DNA from: an uncultured Selenomonadales bacterium | Lineage (GTDB): Bacteria; Bacillota; Negativicutes; Acidaminococcales; Acidaminococcaceae | Length of the DNA stretch: 64,000 nucleotides | Direction: 5' to 3' | Assembly: GCA_900314855.1 (NCBI GenBank) | Contig: OMWZ01000001.1 | Location: 124,001-188,000, forward strand | Part shown: positions 46,857 to 55,583 of the stretch, piece after piece | How the letters are laid out: the number at the start of each line of letters is the position of its first letter | Numbering within the stretch: position 1 is the stretch's first letter | Translations under genes and position numbers: made by a program | The notes under the pieces: model-generated | Databases searched by the model: none | What the model saw: the letters and a program-made list of their open reading frames with translations, nothing else | What the model was told of the DNA's origin: nothing

Positions 46857-49033
46857 TTAAATGTCGAAGGTCGCAGAAAGCAGGAAAGTACGCGGAGCCG
46901 ACAGGCCAAAAGTGGTAGAGCTCCCACGGCCAAACCAATAATCTCTTCCCAATACGTTGAAGCACGTTGCGGCAAAAGTCGCTTTGGTTTCGCCAAGCTT
47001 TGTTTTGTAGTTTATGCCAACGTCCAACGTATAATAACCGGGTATCTTCGTATCACTGGTAGGCGACTTGGCATTATCGATATGAGAAGGGCCAACGGCA
47101 ATGACACGCGTCATAGCAGACCATTTTTCGTCCGGTTCATAAACAAGACCCAGGACGCCACTCAACTTGGCAACGCCGTTTACAAATTTTCCGTCATGGT
47201 TTCCGCCCGCCGTTTTGCGCCGTTCATTGTTCACATACATCAGGCCTCCAGTATAAGTCCATTTTTTCGCAGGTTTTCCATTCAAGGAAAGTTCGATGCC
47301 ACGGAACTGCTCCCGCCCGTCTATGCCGCGGGAATACAGACCATTTCCTAACTCTCGGTCGATGACGCTCTGCTGATCGATGTCAAAAAAACTCAAAGTC
47401 GTCAAAGTATTTCCGGACTTGGACTTGATTTTTACGCCGATTTCATTCTGTTTGCTGACCGAAGGCTCCAGTGTTTCTCCTTTGTTGACATATTTGTCGT
47501 CGTTGGAAACGACAGCGCCACGGGAAAAACTTTCCGTATGGCCCGCATAAATCGCAACATTTTCCGTAGGCTTATACGTGACACCGTACGTCGGAAGCAC
47601 GTTGTCGTTTTCAATCAAATCGCCCTTCACCGTATTTTTAAAGTGTTCGTGTTTGCGGGATCCTGCCAATAAGAAATTCCATTTCCCTACGGTCATGGAG
47701 TCGCCCAAAGTCACGCCTGTATTTACTTCGTCCCACTGCAGCGTCGGGTTCCGTAACTCCGGAATCGTAAAGTCCGAGGCGTAAATAACCCCGTTGTACA
47801 AATCGCCGCCAATAGTTCCTTTTTTGCTGTTGTGGGTGTTATTCCAGTATTTGGCCCAAGACCGGTCTAACGCCAAGGTCACTTCGTGCTGCAGCACACC
47901 GGTCTTGAACTCACCGATCAGTCCGAATTGCGCATAGGTGTTGTTTCCCACCTCTTGCTGTGCATTGGATACATTGTCCGAGCCGAACCGCCCGTTTTCG
48001 TCGAATTTCAAATTGGAAGAAGAATTGTACTTGTATCCGGTCCTCCAGGAATGGCCGACATTGGCAAAGACCTTCACATGATCCGTCAGCTTCTGCTCGT
48101 GATTCAACGTAAACAACCAGCCGCGCATATACTTCAAAGTACCGTCGAAATCATAATCAGTCTTGCTGTCTGGCGCGGTCGGCAAGGTGTTGCCGGCTCC
48201 ATTGTAGGTAAACCAACGCTGACCTTTTGGAACAGGTTTGTATAACTGTTTTTGTCCTCATGGTCTATATCTACGAAAAGATTACGTTCCTTATCCTTGG
48301 CATTCTTGATGGAAAGATCCCCGTCCAGATATTCACCCATGACACGGACACCCCATTCTTTGTTTTCTCCAAAACGACGTCCGACATCCACATATTCGCC
48401 TACGGCAGAGCGACCGGAAAAGATCTGACTGTAGCGCGTGACTGCCTCGTCACCGGCCCGTTTCGTAACGACATTAATCGTGCCCGGCGCAGGAGTAGCA
48501 CCACTGTTTGTCCCGTTGTTGGACATGCTTACCCCATTAACACCGGCATTCGGGCCGGATGTAATGTCCATTCGTTCCACGAAATGGGAGCGGGGTTCCG
48601 TAAACTGGTAAAACAAGCTAGGGATTCCATTCAGCATCATATGATTTCCATTCATGTTGATGCCGCGCATGGAAAAATCAGAATACATCGGCGACGTCGA
48701 GCTGATGCGGATGGATGGATTATTGACCAAGACACCTTGAATCGGCGCAGAAGGATTGCCAAAGACGGTGATTGCCTTTCCTGCCATGCTCTGTTCCGAA
48801 TACGGGATATCCAATACATCTTTCTGACCAAATATTCCTACATTGGCAGTTTTGTTCACCAGTCCTCCTGCCAACGGATGGGATTGGCTCCCTTCGACAG
48901 TAATTGTCGGGAGGTCGAATGCCTGCGGTGAAGCAGCAGCTGCCGCAGTACAGGCTATGGATGTGGATAGTCCGGCGATAGCAAATTGCATAGCCTTTCG
49001 TTGTAATTTCCAATTCCGCCAATTGTTTTTCAT
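46857..49033 (-). pseudogene. TonB-dependent receptor, interrupted by one frameshift
   Basis: Two overlapping frames together make one receptor of about 725 residues. The first (from ATG 49033 after GGAGG) has a signal peptide, TonB box (LPTITVEG near 40-47) and plug ending at DKNSYTNLFQK; the second continues QRWFTYNGAGNTLPTAPDSK through the barrel to the aromatic-rich end (FLLSATFDI). The break is at about 48222-48230, where adding one G after AAAAGG restores the frame. Both halves keep good coding character, so the lesion is recent, a sequencing error in a homopolymer, or a switchable site. Confidence 0.85.
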
Positions 49034-49088
49034 TTTCCAACCTCCTAGCTCTTTGCGTTTTTTACCACCGTGTGATTCGTAACGTTTT

Positions 49089-49916
49089 TTACCGGGAAAA
49101 AGTAATCATTTCCACAGCTCGCTGACAGTCGTACCGATACAGACCGTTTTCATATAGTGCTTCTGCTTCGAATTGTTGCCACATTTTTTCCTTATAATTC
49201 ATGTAAGTCAGCTCCCCGAGGTTCCGAATCATTTCCGACTCTATTTCCGTTTGCGTGGAATAATAACAGTGCTTGGTATAATAAAAGTACTGTACCTCCG
49301 CACGAATTCCCATATTCCAAAGGAACAAGGGAATTAACATATAATCATTGTTATGTTTAAAAGTAATGCCCAGGGAACGATAAATTTTATGGAAGTACGG
49401 ATGAATCAAAGAGCGAATGATGACGAACCCCTTTTTGCCGTATCGGTTGATTTTTTTTAAGGCATCTTCAATTTCGTAAATTCGATACAGAGAATTCACG
49501 GATACTACGAAATCCGCCTCACCTGCCCCTTGATATGTTTCCCATTTCGAGCATACAGTTTCGATATTTTCAATGTGTTCTTTGGCCGCAACTACATGGA
49601 GCTGCGCCAACATGGCCGGTGAAAAATCCAAAGCCATTACATGACGGGATACTTTCGCCATCGGAATGGTGAAGTTGCCAGTTCCGCACCCTATTTCCAA
49701 TATGTCGTTTCCCGTTTTGATAATCGATAGTACCTGATCCATCAACCCAGGTACATCGCGGCAAAGGTTGTATTGTTCGGAATACGAGGGAGCGATTTTT
49801 TTCCAGAATGCAAGTTCCACCCTGTCTTCAAATTTTCTTCCAATTTTTTTCTTGGCGTTCCATCCCTGTTCCTTTTCCCACAATTGGTTCAGTTGTATTG
49901 TTTGCAGTTCCGGCAA
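49089..49916 (-). CDS. SAM-dependent class I methyltransferase, first gene of uptake operon
   Basis: A 275-residue enzyme with the SAM-binding motif ILEIGCGTGNFT (72-83) and the acidic residue of motif II in ALDFSP (Asp97). The C-terminal half (about 150-275) has many Tyr and His residues and no family I can name. The start is TTG 49916, seven bases after GGGGGTG, with the MerR-type promoter some 30 bases upstream. Leading an importer operon suggests it modifies the imported or exported ligand; this is inference. Confidence 0.82.
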   Translation of the reverse strand: MPELQTIQLNQLWEKEQGWNAKKKIGRKFEDRVELAFWKKIAPSYSEQYNLCRDVPGLMDQVLSIIKTGNDILEIGCGTGNFTIPMAKVSRHVMALDFSPAMLAQLHVVAAKEHIENIETVCSKWETYQGAGEADFVVSVNSLYRIYEIEDALKKINRYGKKGFVIIRSLIHPYFHKIYRSLGITFKHNNDYMLIPLFLWNMGIRAEVQYFYYTKHCYYSTQTEIESEMIRNLGELTYMNYKEKMWQQFEAEALYENGLYRYDCQRAVEMITFSR

Positions 49917-49944
49917 AGAACATCACCCCCTTCTTGATTTTCTT

Positions 49945-49974
49945 AGCTTACCCTTTATAGTCGCTATAAAGTCA
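49945..49974 (-). promoter_or_regulatory. MerR-type promoter with 19-bp spacer and perfect dyad
   Basis: On the minus strand TTGACT (49974-49969) and TAAGCT (49950-49945) are separated by 18-19 bp. The spacer holds a perfect inverted repeat, CTTTATAG and CTATAAAG around three bases (49953-49971). Overlong spacers with an internal dyad are the hallmark of promoters activated by MerR proteins. It drives the methyltransferase-receptor-ABC operon. Confidence 0.75.
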
Positions 49975-50101
49975 AGAGGTTACAAAGGTCTAAATACATC
50001 AATGTCTTACCAAAACGACTCCTTCCCAGGGGGAATCAGGCTTTTAATTATCCCCGCCGTCCCTTGTAACAAAGCCGTTTTAAACAACAAACAAACAGTT
50101 A

Positions 50102-50132
50102 TTGCAATCAGTATATAGTTGCTATATACTAA
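50102..50132 (+). promoter_or_regulatory. Promoter of the MerR gene with matching dyad
   Basis: TTGCAA (50102-50107) is followed 17 bp later by TATACT (50125-50130), or 19 bp later by TACTAA. A perfect inverted repeat, AGTATATAG and CTATATACT around TTG (50110-50130), covers the spacer and -10 box. Its core TATAG-N3-CTATA is the same as in the divergent operator, pointing to autoregulation. Confidence 0.7.
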
Positions 50133-50197
50133 TGATAAGTTATATTATTACGTTTCATATTGTATTTGATAAATACGTTCAAACATAAAGGAAAGAA

Positions 50198-51022
50198 ATG
50201 AAAAACTACTTTACACCCGTTGAATTTGCCAAACTTTTTGGGATTGACAAACAGACTCTGATTTACTACGACAATCGAGGCATTTTTTCGCCTCGACACA
50301 AGAATGAAAAGGGCTATCGCTTCTACGGTAGCGATCAGATTCTCTATTTTTCCACGATTGTCGCCTTAAGAAATCTGGATATCCACGGGGAACAGCTGCG
50401 GCAATATACGGACGAACCTACCAAGGAACGCCTGACTTTGATGCTACAGGACAGAATTGAAGAATACGAACAGCAAATACAGTCCCTACAGCAAAAGACG
50501 ATAGCCTTGAAACAAGTCATGCTCACGCTGGGGGAGAACCTCCAGCAAAAGGCAGGAAAAATCATGTTGATTCCTCGCCCCCGGATTTATTACCAGCAAA
50601 GCTTGAAACAACAATCCAAATCCCTAACTGGCTCCCTAAAAGAAGCCTTATTGAATTCTCATTTGATTTTTAAAGAATATTCCACCCGACTGCTGACCGA
50701 TTCTCTCCAACTTTGCCTCGCTCCGTCTGTAGCGTCGCTGGATGGCTTGAAGTCCTGTACAGACTTCCGATTCTTGTTGTTAACCGAACAAGAAGGTGTG
50801 CTTGGCAACGCTTTAACCATTCCAGCCGGCGTCTATCTGACTTATATGTTTGAAGGAGCTTTTGAAAAATGCCTTGACCAAGGAATTTGTTCCGTGCATA
50901 ATTTTCTAAGACGAACGGGTATCCAAGCTGAACCTCTGATCTTTATTACGAAACTATGGAACTACGATACAGATGTAGGTGAAAAATTCTACATAAAGTT
51001 GGAAATCCGGGTAAAATATTAA
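50198..51022 (+). CDS. MerR family transcriptional regulator with effector-binding C-terminus
   Basis: A 274-residue regulator. The N-terminal MerR winged helix-turn-helix (residues about 6-75, VEFAKLFGIDKQTLIYYDNR) is followed by a coiled coil (about 80-120, rich in Glu, Gln and Leu) and a GyrI/BmrR-like effector domain (about 125-274, IPRPRIYYQQSL). No cysteine-based metal site of the MerR/ZntR type is evident, so a small-molecule ligand is more likely. It starts at ATG 50198 after AAGGAAAG and diverges from the uptake operon. Confidence 0.92.
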   Translation: MKNYFTPVEFAKLFGIDKQTLIYYDNRGIFSPRHKNEKGYRFYGSDQILYFSTIVALRNLDIHGEQLRQYTDEPTKERLTLMLQDRIEEYEQQIQSLQQKTIALKQVMLTLGENLQQKAGKIMLIPRPRIYYQQSLKQQSKSLTGSLKEALLNSHLIFKEYSTRLLTDSLQLCLAPSVASLDGLKSCTDFRFLLLTEQEGVLGNALTIPAGVYLTYMFEGAFEKCLDQGICSVHNFLRRTGIQAEPLIFITKLWNYDTDVGEKFYIKLEIRVKY

Positions 51023-51078
51023 AAAACACCATCCGTTTCCCTCTCCATAATAAGAAGAGAAAATCGGATGGTGTTTTG
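51021..51078. terminator. Terminator after the MerR gene
   Basis: A 13-bp perfect stem, AAAACACCATCCG with CGGATGGTGTTTT (51023-51077), closes a 29-base partly self-complementary loop. It lies between converging genes and has A and T flanks suited to both directions. Confidence 0.85.
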
Positions 51079-51130
51079 AGTGTATCGATATTACTCAAGG
51101 CTACAGGATGAACCTCTTCCGCCTCTTTCC

Positions 51131-51544
51131 CTAAAATCCGCTCAGCAGCCGATACAGGAAAAAGCCCGCCGCTGCCACGAGGGCCAGGACAAAAAAGGCC
51201 GGCAGGATGAAAAAGACAAGCAGCACGGCCAGGACAGCCAAAAGGACCCAGAACAGGAAGCTCCCGGTGTGGAACGTGTGAATCCGCAGTCCCGCGCCGT
51301 TGTTTTCTCCCTTATCGTCCGCCCGTCCCGCGGGGCCGTCGTCAAAGCGCTCCTGATATTCCCCGCTTCGCGCGCGGTCGCCTTCTCCGCCGCAGACCGT
51401 CCCGTCCACTTCGATAGTCGCCCCGTCAAAACTTTCCCGTTCTTCCACGGTCAGGCTGTGGGCGTCTTTTTCCACGATACGATGGCAATAGGGACATTCC
51501 GTCAAGGCCTCGTCAAATTCGTGATGGCAAAAGGAACAGACCAT
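51131..51544 (-). CDS. Zinc-ribbon membrane protein of unknown function
   Basis: A 137-residue protein. Two CxxC pairs at residues 3-20 (CSFCHHEFDEALTECPYCHR) form a zinc ribbon, a low-complexity charged linker follows (about 35-90), and one or two membrane segments close the protein (about 95-135, FLFWVLLAVLAVLLVFFILP). No function can be named. ATG 51544 follows GGAGGG; it lies 43 bases after the 531-residue protein and may share its transcript. Confidence 0.75.
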   Translation of the reverse strand: MVCSFCHHEFDEALTECPYCHRIVEKDAHSLTVEERESFDGATIEVDGTVCGGEGDRARSGEYQERFDDGPAGRADDKGENNGAGLRIHTFHTGSFLFWVLLAVLAVLLVFFILPAFFVLALVAAAGFFLYRLLSGF

Positions 51545-51587
51545 AGTTCCCTCCTTCTCTTCGGGTCGCCGGCATGTGGTCCGCCGG

Positions 51588-53183
51588 TCAGATTTTCAAG
51601 ACCATGGTAATCAGGCCGGCGTCGCTGACATACCGAGGGTCAAAGGGCTCGATCCGCAAGCTTTCACGGATGAGGTCCCTCCGGCGGCGGATGGTTTCCG
51701 GGGCGACCCGGAAGGTCGCGCTGCGGGCCGGAATGGGAAATTCCGTCATGTCGTTCAGGTCCGTGTAGGCAATCAGTGCTGCCAGGGCCCAGCTGAACAA
51801 CTCTTCCGGGGACGCGTCCGGGCGAAAGTTCTCCCGTGCCCCGTCCGTAGCCAAAAAGTCGTTCCACAGGTCTTTGACCCGTTCGGCATTAGCCACACCG
51901 AACGAGGTCATGTCGCACAACACATCCAGGGCGTTGTCCACGTCCCCTTCTTCCGCCGGCCGGTGCCGCTCGTACGACGCGATTTCGGTCGCATACGGGA
52001 AAGAATAGACCGTATCATCGGGCATACTGAATCTCGCCGCCGCAATCTGGACGACCCCGGCATGGGCGCGCAAAAAAGCTTCGATATCCTTTTGTTCCGG
52101 ATGGGCAATGGCGCACCATTTCTGGAGCTGCCCGCAGATGTATTTGATCCGGACGGCAGCACCTCGCGTGATCTTCAGGCCACGCAGGTAGGAAAACACC
52201 ATGTTTCCGTTGTCCATGGCGTGGCCGGCAAAGAGCACATCCTGCGTGTCGAAGTCGTCGTCGATCGGCAGGGACAGGTACAGGATGTCCCCGGACAGGA
52301 AGTCCTTGCAGTAGTACCAGCCGTAGTTTTCCTTGTCCTTGCGCACGTCCCAAAGCAGGACAAAGCGCGCCGACAGGAGACTGTCCAGCGTGTCACGGAC
52401 GGCCTTGGTCCGGCCCGGGTCCTCGTCCGGTTCCGGTCGGTACTGTTCCGCGAAAAATTCCACCGGCCGTTTGCCGTTGCTCAACAGATGGTAGTCGAAG
52501 AAAAAGTATTCCCACAAGGCGTCTTCTTCCTTCGTTCCCTCCACATGCTGAAAATCACGCAGGTCATAGGCCAGGCCGAAGCAGTAGGCCGTAGCCGTAT
52601 CCAGTTCCGGGCGGAAAGTCGGGTTCCGGTAATACTCTTCCATGTCGTCGAGAAGGTCTTCCAAGTAATTGTCCATATCAATAAAAACTTTGGACTTCAA
52701 ATCCGTATCCGGCTGCAGGCGGTGCGGCAGCAGGTCTTCACGGATGGAACCATCGTCCTCCTGGATCAGGAGCTTATGCCGCCGGTCGTCCAGGATAAGG
52801 GCGCGGCATTTATCGGCGCCCGTGTCATCCGTAATGGCGTGACGCTGTTTCAGGAAACGGAGCAGGCGCGACCAGACGGTCAGGAGTTTCGAGACAGATT
52901 CATAGCCTGGTTCGAAATCCCCGATGTTTCGGCTGCACCAGGCGATGCAGTCCGTAAAATCATCGCTCCGCATATCCCCGATTTTGATGTAGACGTTGCC
53001 GCAGTAGACGAGGAGCGTGACAATGGCAGACCAGCTGTCGTACAGATCCGCTTCCGACTGGCCGCGGTAAGCCTCGAGGCGGATGAACGTCTCCGCGTAC
53101 CGCTGGGACAGCCACTCGTCCCAGCCACTGCTGTTCCCGTAAAACTCGGCAATCAGGTCGTAGACATTATTGTTCATCGTCAT
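51588..53183 (-). CDS. Uncharacterised soluble 531-residue protein
   Basis: I do not recognise this protein. It lacks a signal peptide and membrane segments, is rich in Asp, Glu, Tyr and Trp, and has no cysteine cluster or nucleotide-binding loop. Helical stretches with regular aromatic residues (VYDLIAEFYGNSSGWDEWLS at the start) suggest a repeat-like helical fold. It starts at ATG 53183, only 4 bases after murB, with AGGA eight bases upstream, so it is probably co-transcribed with murB. Normal codon use for the region supports it being real. Confidence 0.72.
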   Translation of the reverse strand: MTMNNNVYDLIAEFYGNSSGWDEWLSQRYAETFIRLEAYRGQSEADLYDSWSAIVTLLVYCGNVYIKIGDMRSDDFTDCIAWCSRNIGDFEPGYESVSKLLTVWSRLLRFLKQRHAITDDTGADKCRALILDDRRHKLLIQEDDGSIREDLLPHRLQPDTDLKSKVFIDMDNYLEDLLDDMEEYYRNPTFRPELDTATAYCFGLAYDLRDFQHVEGTKEEDALWEYFFFDYHLLSNGKRPVEFFAEQYRPEPDEDPGRTKAVRDTLDSLLSARFVLLWDVRKDKENYGWYYCKDFLSGDILYLSLPIDDDFDTQDVLFAGHAMDNGNMVFSYLRGLKITRGAAVRIKYICGQLQKWCAIAHPEQKDIEAFLRAHAGVVQIAAARFSMPDDTVYSFPYATEIASYERHRPAEEGDVDNALDVLCDMTSFGVANAERVKDLWNDFLATDGARENFRPDASPEELFSWALAALIAYTDLNDMTEFPIPARSATFRVAPETIRRRRDLIRESLRIEPFDPRYVSDAGLITMVLKI

Positions 53184-53187
53184 TCAC

Positions 53188-54102
53188 TCATTCCTCGCCG
53201 AGGATCAAAACCTCCGGCACCAGGTCGACGCCATCCGTGCGGCGAATCGTTTCCTGGATATGGCGAATCAATCCCAGCACGTCGGCCGCGGTCGCGCCGC
53301 CGGCATTGACGACGAAGCCCGCGTGCTTGCGGGAGACTTCGGCCCCGCCGACACGGAAGCCTTTGAGGCCGGCTTTTTCAATCATGGGGCCCACAAAATG
53401 ACCTGCGGGACGGCGGAAGGTGCTGCCGGCGCTCGGCATTTCCAACGGTTGTTTGGAAGTCCGGCGATGGCTGAAATCCTCCATTTTCCGCTGGATGGCA
53501 TCCCGATCCCCGGGGCACAGTTCCGTTGTGATGTCGAGCACGATGGCGTGCTGTTCCTGCAGGAGCGAATGGCGGTAGCTCAGGTGCAGTTCCGCGCCGG
53601 GGACGGTCCGTTCCGTCCCGTCCTCCTCCAGCAGACGCGCCGACACGACCACGTCCTTCATCTCCCCGTCGTAGGCTCCGGCATTCATGTACAAGGCGCC
53701 GCCGATGCTGCCTGGGATGCCAACGGCGAATTCCAGGCCCGTCAGCCCTGCTTCGCCCGCCAGGCGCGATGCCGCCGCCAGGCTCAGGCCGGCGCTGAAG
53801 ACAAACCGTCTCCCGTCGCGGCGGGCATACTTGAGCGTATTGCCCAGAATGAGGACTATGCCACGGATTCCCTTGTCCCGAACCAGGACGTTTGACCCGT
53901 TTCCGAGTACCGTCAGCGGCGTTTCCGTTTCCCTGGCAAAGGCCAGGACGGCGGCAATGTCCTGTTCCACCTTCGGGATGACCAAGACATCGGCCGGGCC
54001 GCCGATCTTAAAAGACGTATGGAGAGACATGGACTCATCAATGCGTACGTCTCCCTGCGTCCGGGCTTTCAGTTGTACTGCCAATTCCTTTTTTTGCATC
54101 AT
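53188..54102 (-). CDS. murB: UDP-N-acetylenolpyruvoylglucosamine reductase
   Basis: FAD enzyme that completes UDP-MurNAc synthesis. The FAD-binding LGNGSNVLVRDKGIRGIVLIL (in two parts) near 65-85, IPGSIGGALYMNAGAYDGEM near 130-150, and the type II PSAGSTFRRPAGHFVGPMIE near 223-242 are intact; 304 residues is normal. Two adjacent ATGs at 54102 and 54099 are possible starts. Confidence 0.97.
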   Translation of the reverse strand: MMQKKELAVQLKARTQGDVRIDESMSLHTSFKIGGPADVLVIPKVEQDIAAVLAFARETETPLTVLGNGSNVLVRDKGIRGIVLILGNTLKYARRDGRRFVFSAGLSLAAASRLAGEAGLTGLEFAVGIPGSIGGALYMNAGAYDGEMKDVVVSARLLEEDGTERTVPGAELHLSYRHSLLQEQHAIVLDITTELCPGDRDAIQRKMEDFSHRRTSKQPLEMPSAGSTFRRPAGHFVGPMIEKAGLKGFRVGGAEVSRKHAGFVVNAGGATAADVLGLIRHIQETIRRTDGVDLVPEVLILGEE

Positions 54103-54115
54103 TTGCCGGCTGCCC

Positions 54116-54451
54116 TCAGTCCGTAACTTCCTTCACGACGTCCGTAATAGTCTTGGAGATGTCCTGGAACATCAGCTGGAAACGCTGGAACGCGTTCAGG
54201 TATTCCACCGCCAGGGGATTCAGGCTCAAAGTACGCATCATGCGGTCAAATTCTTCCTGTTTTTCCGCCGGCACGTCTTTTTTCTGGTATTTCAGGATTT
54301 CTACTTCCTGCCCGAGTTGCAGGAAGCGGGACACGAGATTTTTCGTATCCGGCTCGGCAGCCAATCTTTCCTTGGCTTCTTTCAAAACGGAAAATTCGCG
54401 GGTCGCGCGCATTTCTTTGGCCAGTTCATTGGCCGTATCGTAAACGTTCAT
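54116..54451 (-). CDS. YlbF/YmcA family (RicF-like) protein
   Basis: An all-helical 111-residue protein of the YlbF/UPF0342 family (NVYDTANELAKEMRATREFS; QLGQEVEILKYQKKDVPAEK). In Bacillus related proteins form the Y-complex that influences RNase Y and mRNA maturation; the role here is inferred. ATG 54451 with GGAG seven bases upstream is preferred over an in-frame TTG at 54457. It lies 14 bases before murB. Confidence 0.82.
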   Translation of the reverse strand: MNVYDTANELAKEMRATREFSVLKEAKERLAAEPDTKNLVSRFLQLGQEVEILKYQKKDVPAEKQEEFDRMMRTLSLNPLAVEYLNAFQRFQLMFQDISKTITDVVKEVTD

Positions 54452-54509
54452 GCTCAATCTCCTTTTTTCTGTTGGTGTCGTTTATACAGTATCACGGAAG
54501 AGCCGTTTG

Positions 54510-55583
54510 TCAAGGCAGTTTCCCATAGGGGATATTCAAATGGGCGGCGCCGTTTCCCTCTCCCAAGACAAAGTGCCACCATTCCTGGTCGCCTTGATGA
54601 AACCCGGCGCGGCGCATCGCGTCGGCCAGCAGGTCCCGCAGGCGCCGTTCCTCCGTCGTCCCGCCGGGATAGGCCGGGTACTGGCGCAGGGACACTTCGT
54701 CGAAGTCACTGATCATGGGCAGAGCCTCCCCGCTCCCCAGGTCGTAGAGGCCCACATCAACGGTCCATCCTGTGTTGCGGTCCTCCCCCTGTTTCGGGGG
54801 CGGCAGCATGCCTTTCCGATCAGCCGGCAGCAAGTCGTAGGCGTACTTGGACAAATACCAGGGACGGTAGGCTTCGTACACAACAAGGCCGTATCCCTGC
54901 GGGGCCAGACGGGCCGCCGCGTCCTGCAGGGCTGCCGCGACTTCGGGCGCGGCATAGGCCTTGTCCCCGTTCTGGTGGAGCGGCCGGCGGAAAAGATTCC
55001 GGTCCGTGGCGTACCGCAAATCAAGGTGGAGAGACGGTACGGCCTTCTGCAGATCCACGAGGGCCGATGCCGTTCCCTGCCGCAGCCGGGCCGGTTCCTC
55101 CGCCTGCTCCGCCGCGGTCCGCAGGTCGTCCGCGTCGGCCGGCGCATCGACAAAGAAGGTCTTGCCGTTTTGGCCGGGGAAAAAGAGGCGGTTGAAGCTC
55201 TTGCCTCCGACGCGGCACAAGACGCCGTACCCATTGGCGTCCCGTTCGAATTTGACGGGTGCTTCCGCGCGCAGCAGCGGTCCTGCTTCCGTCAGGGTGT
55301 ATGAATCGAAATGGACCTTGATCAGGGGGAACGTGTTGCCGCCACTGAAATCGCGGTCCGTATCGGAAAAGTGGTATACCAGTTCCAGTTTTCCCCCGTT
55401 TTCACGAACCAGGAAGGCGGATCCGGAACCATAATACATGCCCAGCAGGTAGGACACGTCCTTCGGAATCGTGGCGGCAGCCAGAACCGTTCCGGCTGCC
55501 GCCACGAGGAGGAACGCCAAGGCAGTGGCGGCCGCGCGGCGCAAACGCCGCGCCAGGGGGAAGGGAACGTGTGTCGTTTTCAT
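54510..55583 (-). CDS. VanX-like D-Ala-D-Ala dipeptidase homologue with altered zinc site
   Basis: A 357-residue exported protein: signal peptide (about 1-36), an unknown N-terminal domain (37-150), and an M15D peptidase domain (about 170-350). The AYRPW arginine (Arg240), the second zinc ligand (Asp276 in TVDVGL) and the catalytic EWWH (Glu334, His337) are present. The first zinc ligand, normally His three residues before the conserved Gly, is Arg269 here (codon CGC, one base from CAC). Activity may be lost or changed. ATG overlaps the upstream stop in an ATGA. Confidence 0.83.
   Translation of the reverse strand: MKTTHVPFPLARRLRRAAATALAFLLVAAAGTVLAAATIPKDVSYLLGMYYGSGSAFLVRENGGKLELVYHFSDTDRDFSGGNTFPLIKVHFDSYTLTEAGPLLRAEAPVKFERDANGYGVLCRVGGKSFNRLFFPGQNGKTFFVDAPADADDLRTAAEQAEEPARLRQGTASALVDLQKAVPSLHLDLRYATDRNLFRRPLHQNGDKAYAAPEVAAALQDAAARLAPQGYGLVVYEAYRPWYLSKYAYDLLPADRKGMLPPPKQGEDRNTGWTVDVGLYDLGSGEALPMISDFDEVSLRQYPAYPGGTTEERRLRDLLADAMRRAGFHQGDQEWWHFVLGEGNGAAHLNIPYGKLP

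Noticed and set aside
48215-48235. Programmed ribosomal frameshift in the TonB receptor
   Set aside because: No heptamer of the X-XXY-YYZ type, no downstream pseudoknot or internal ribosome site was seen; a plain indel explains it better.
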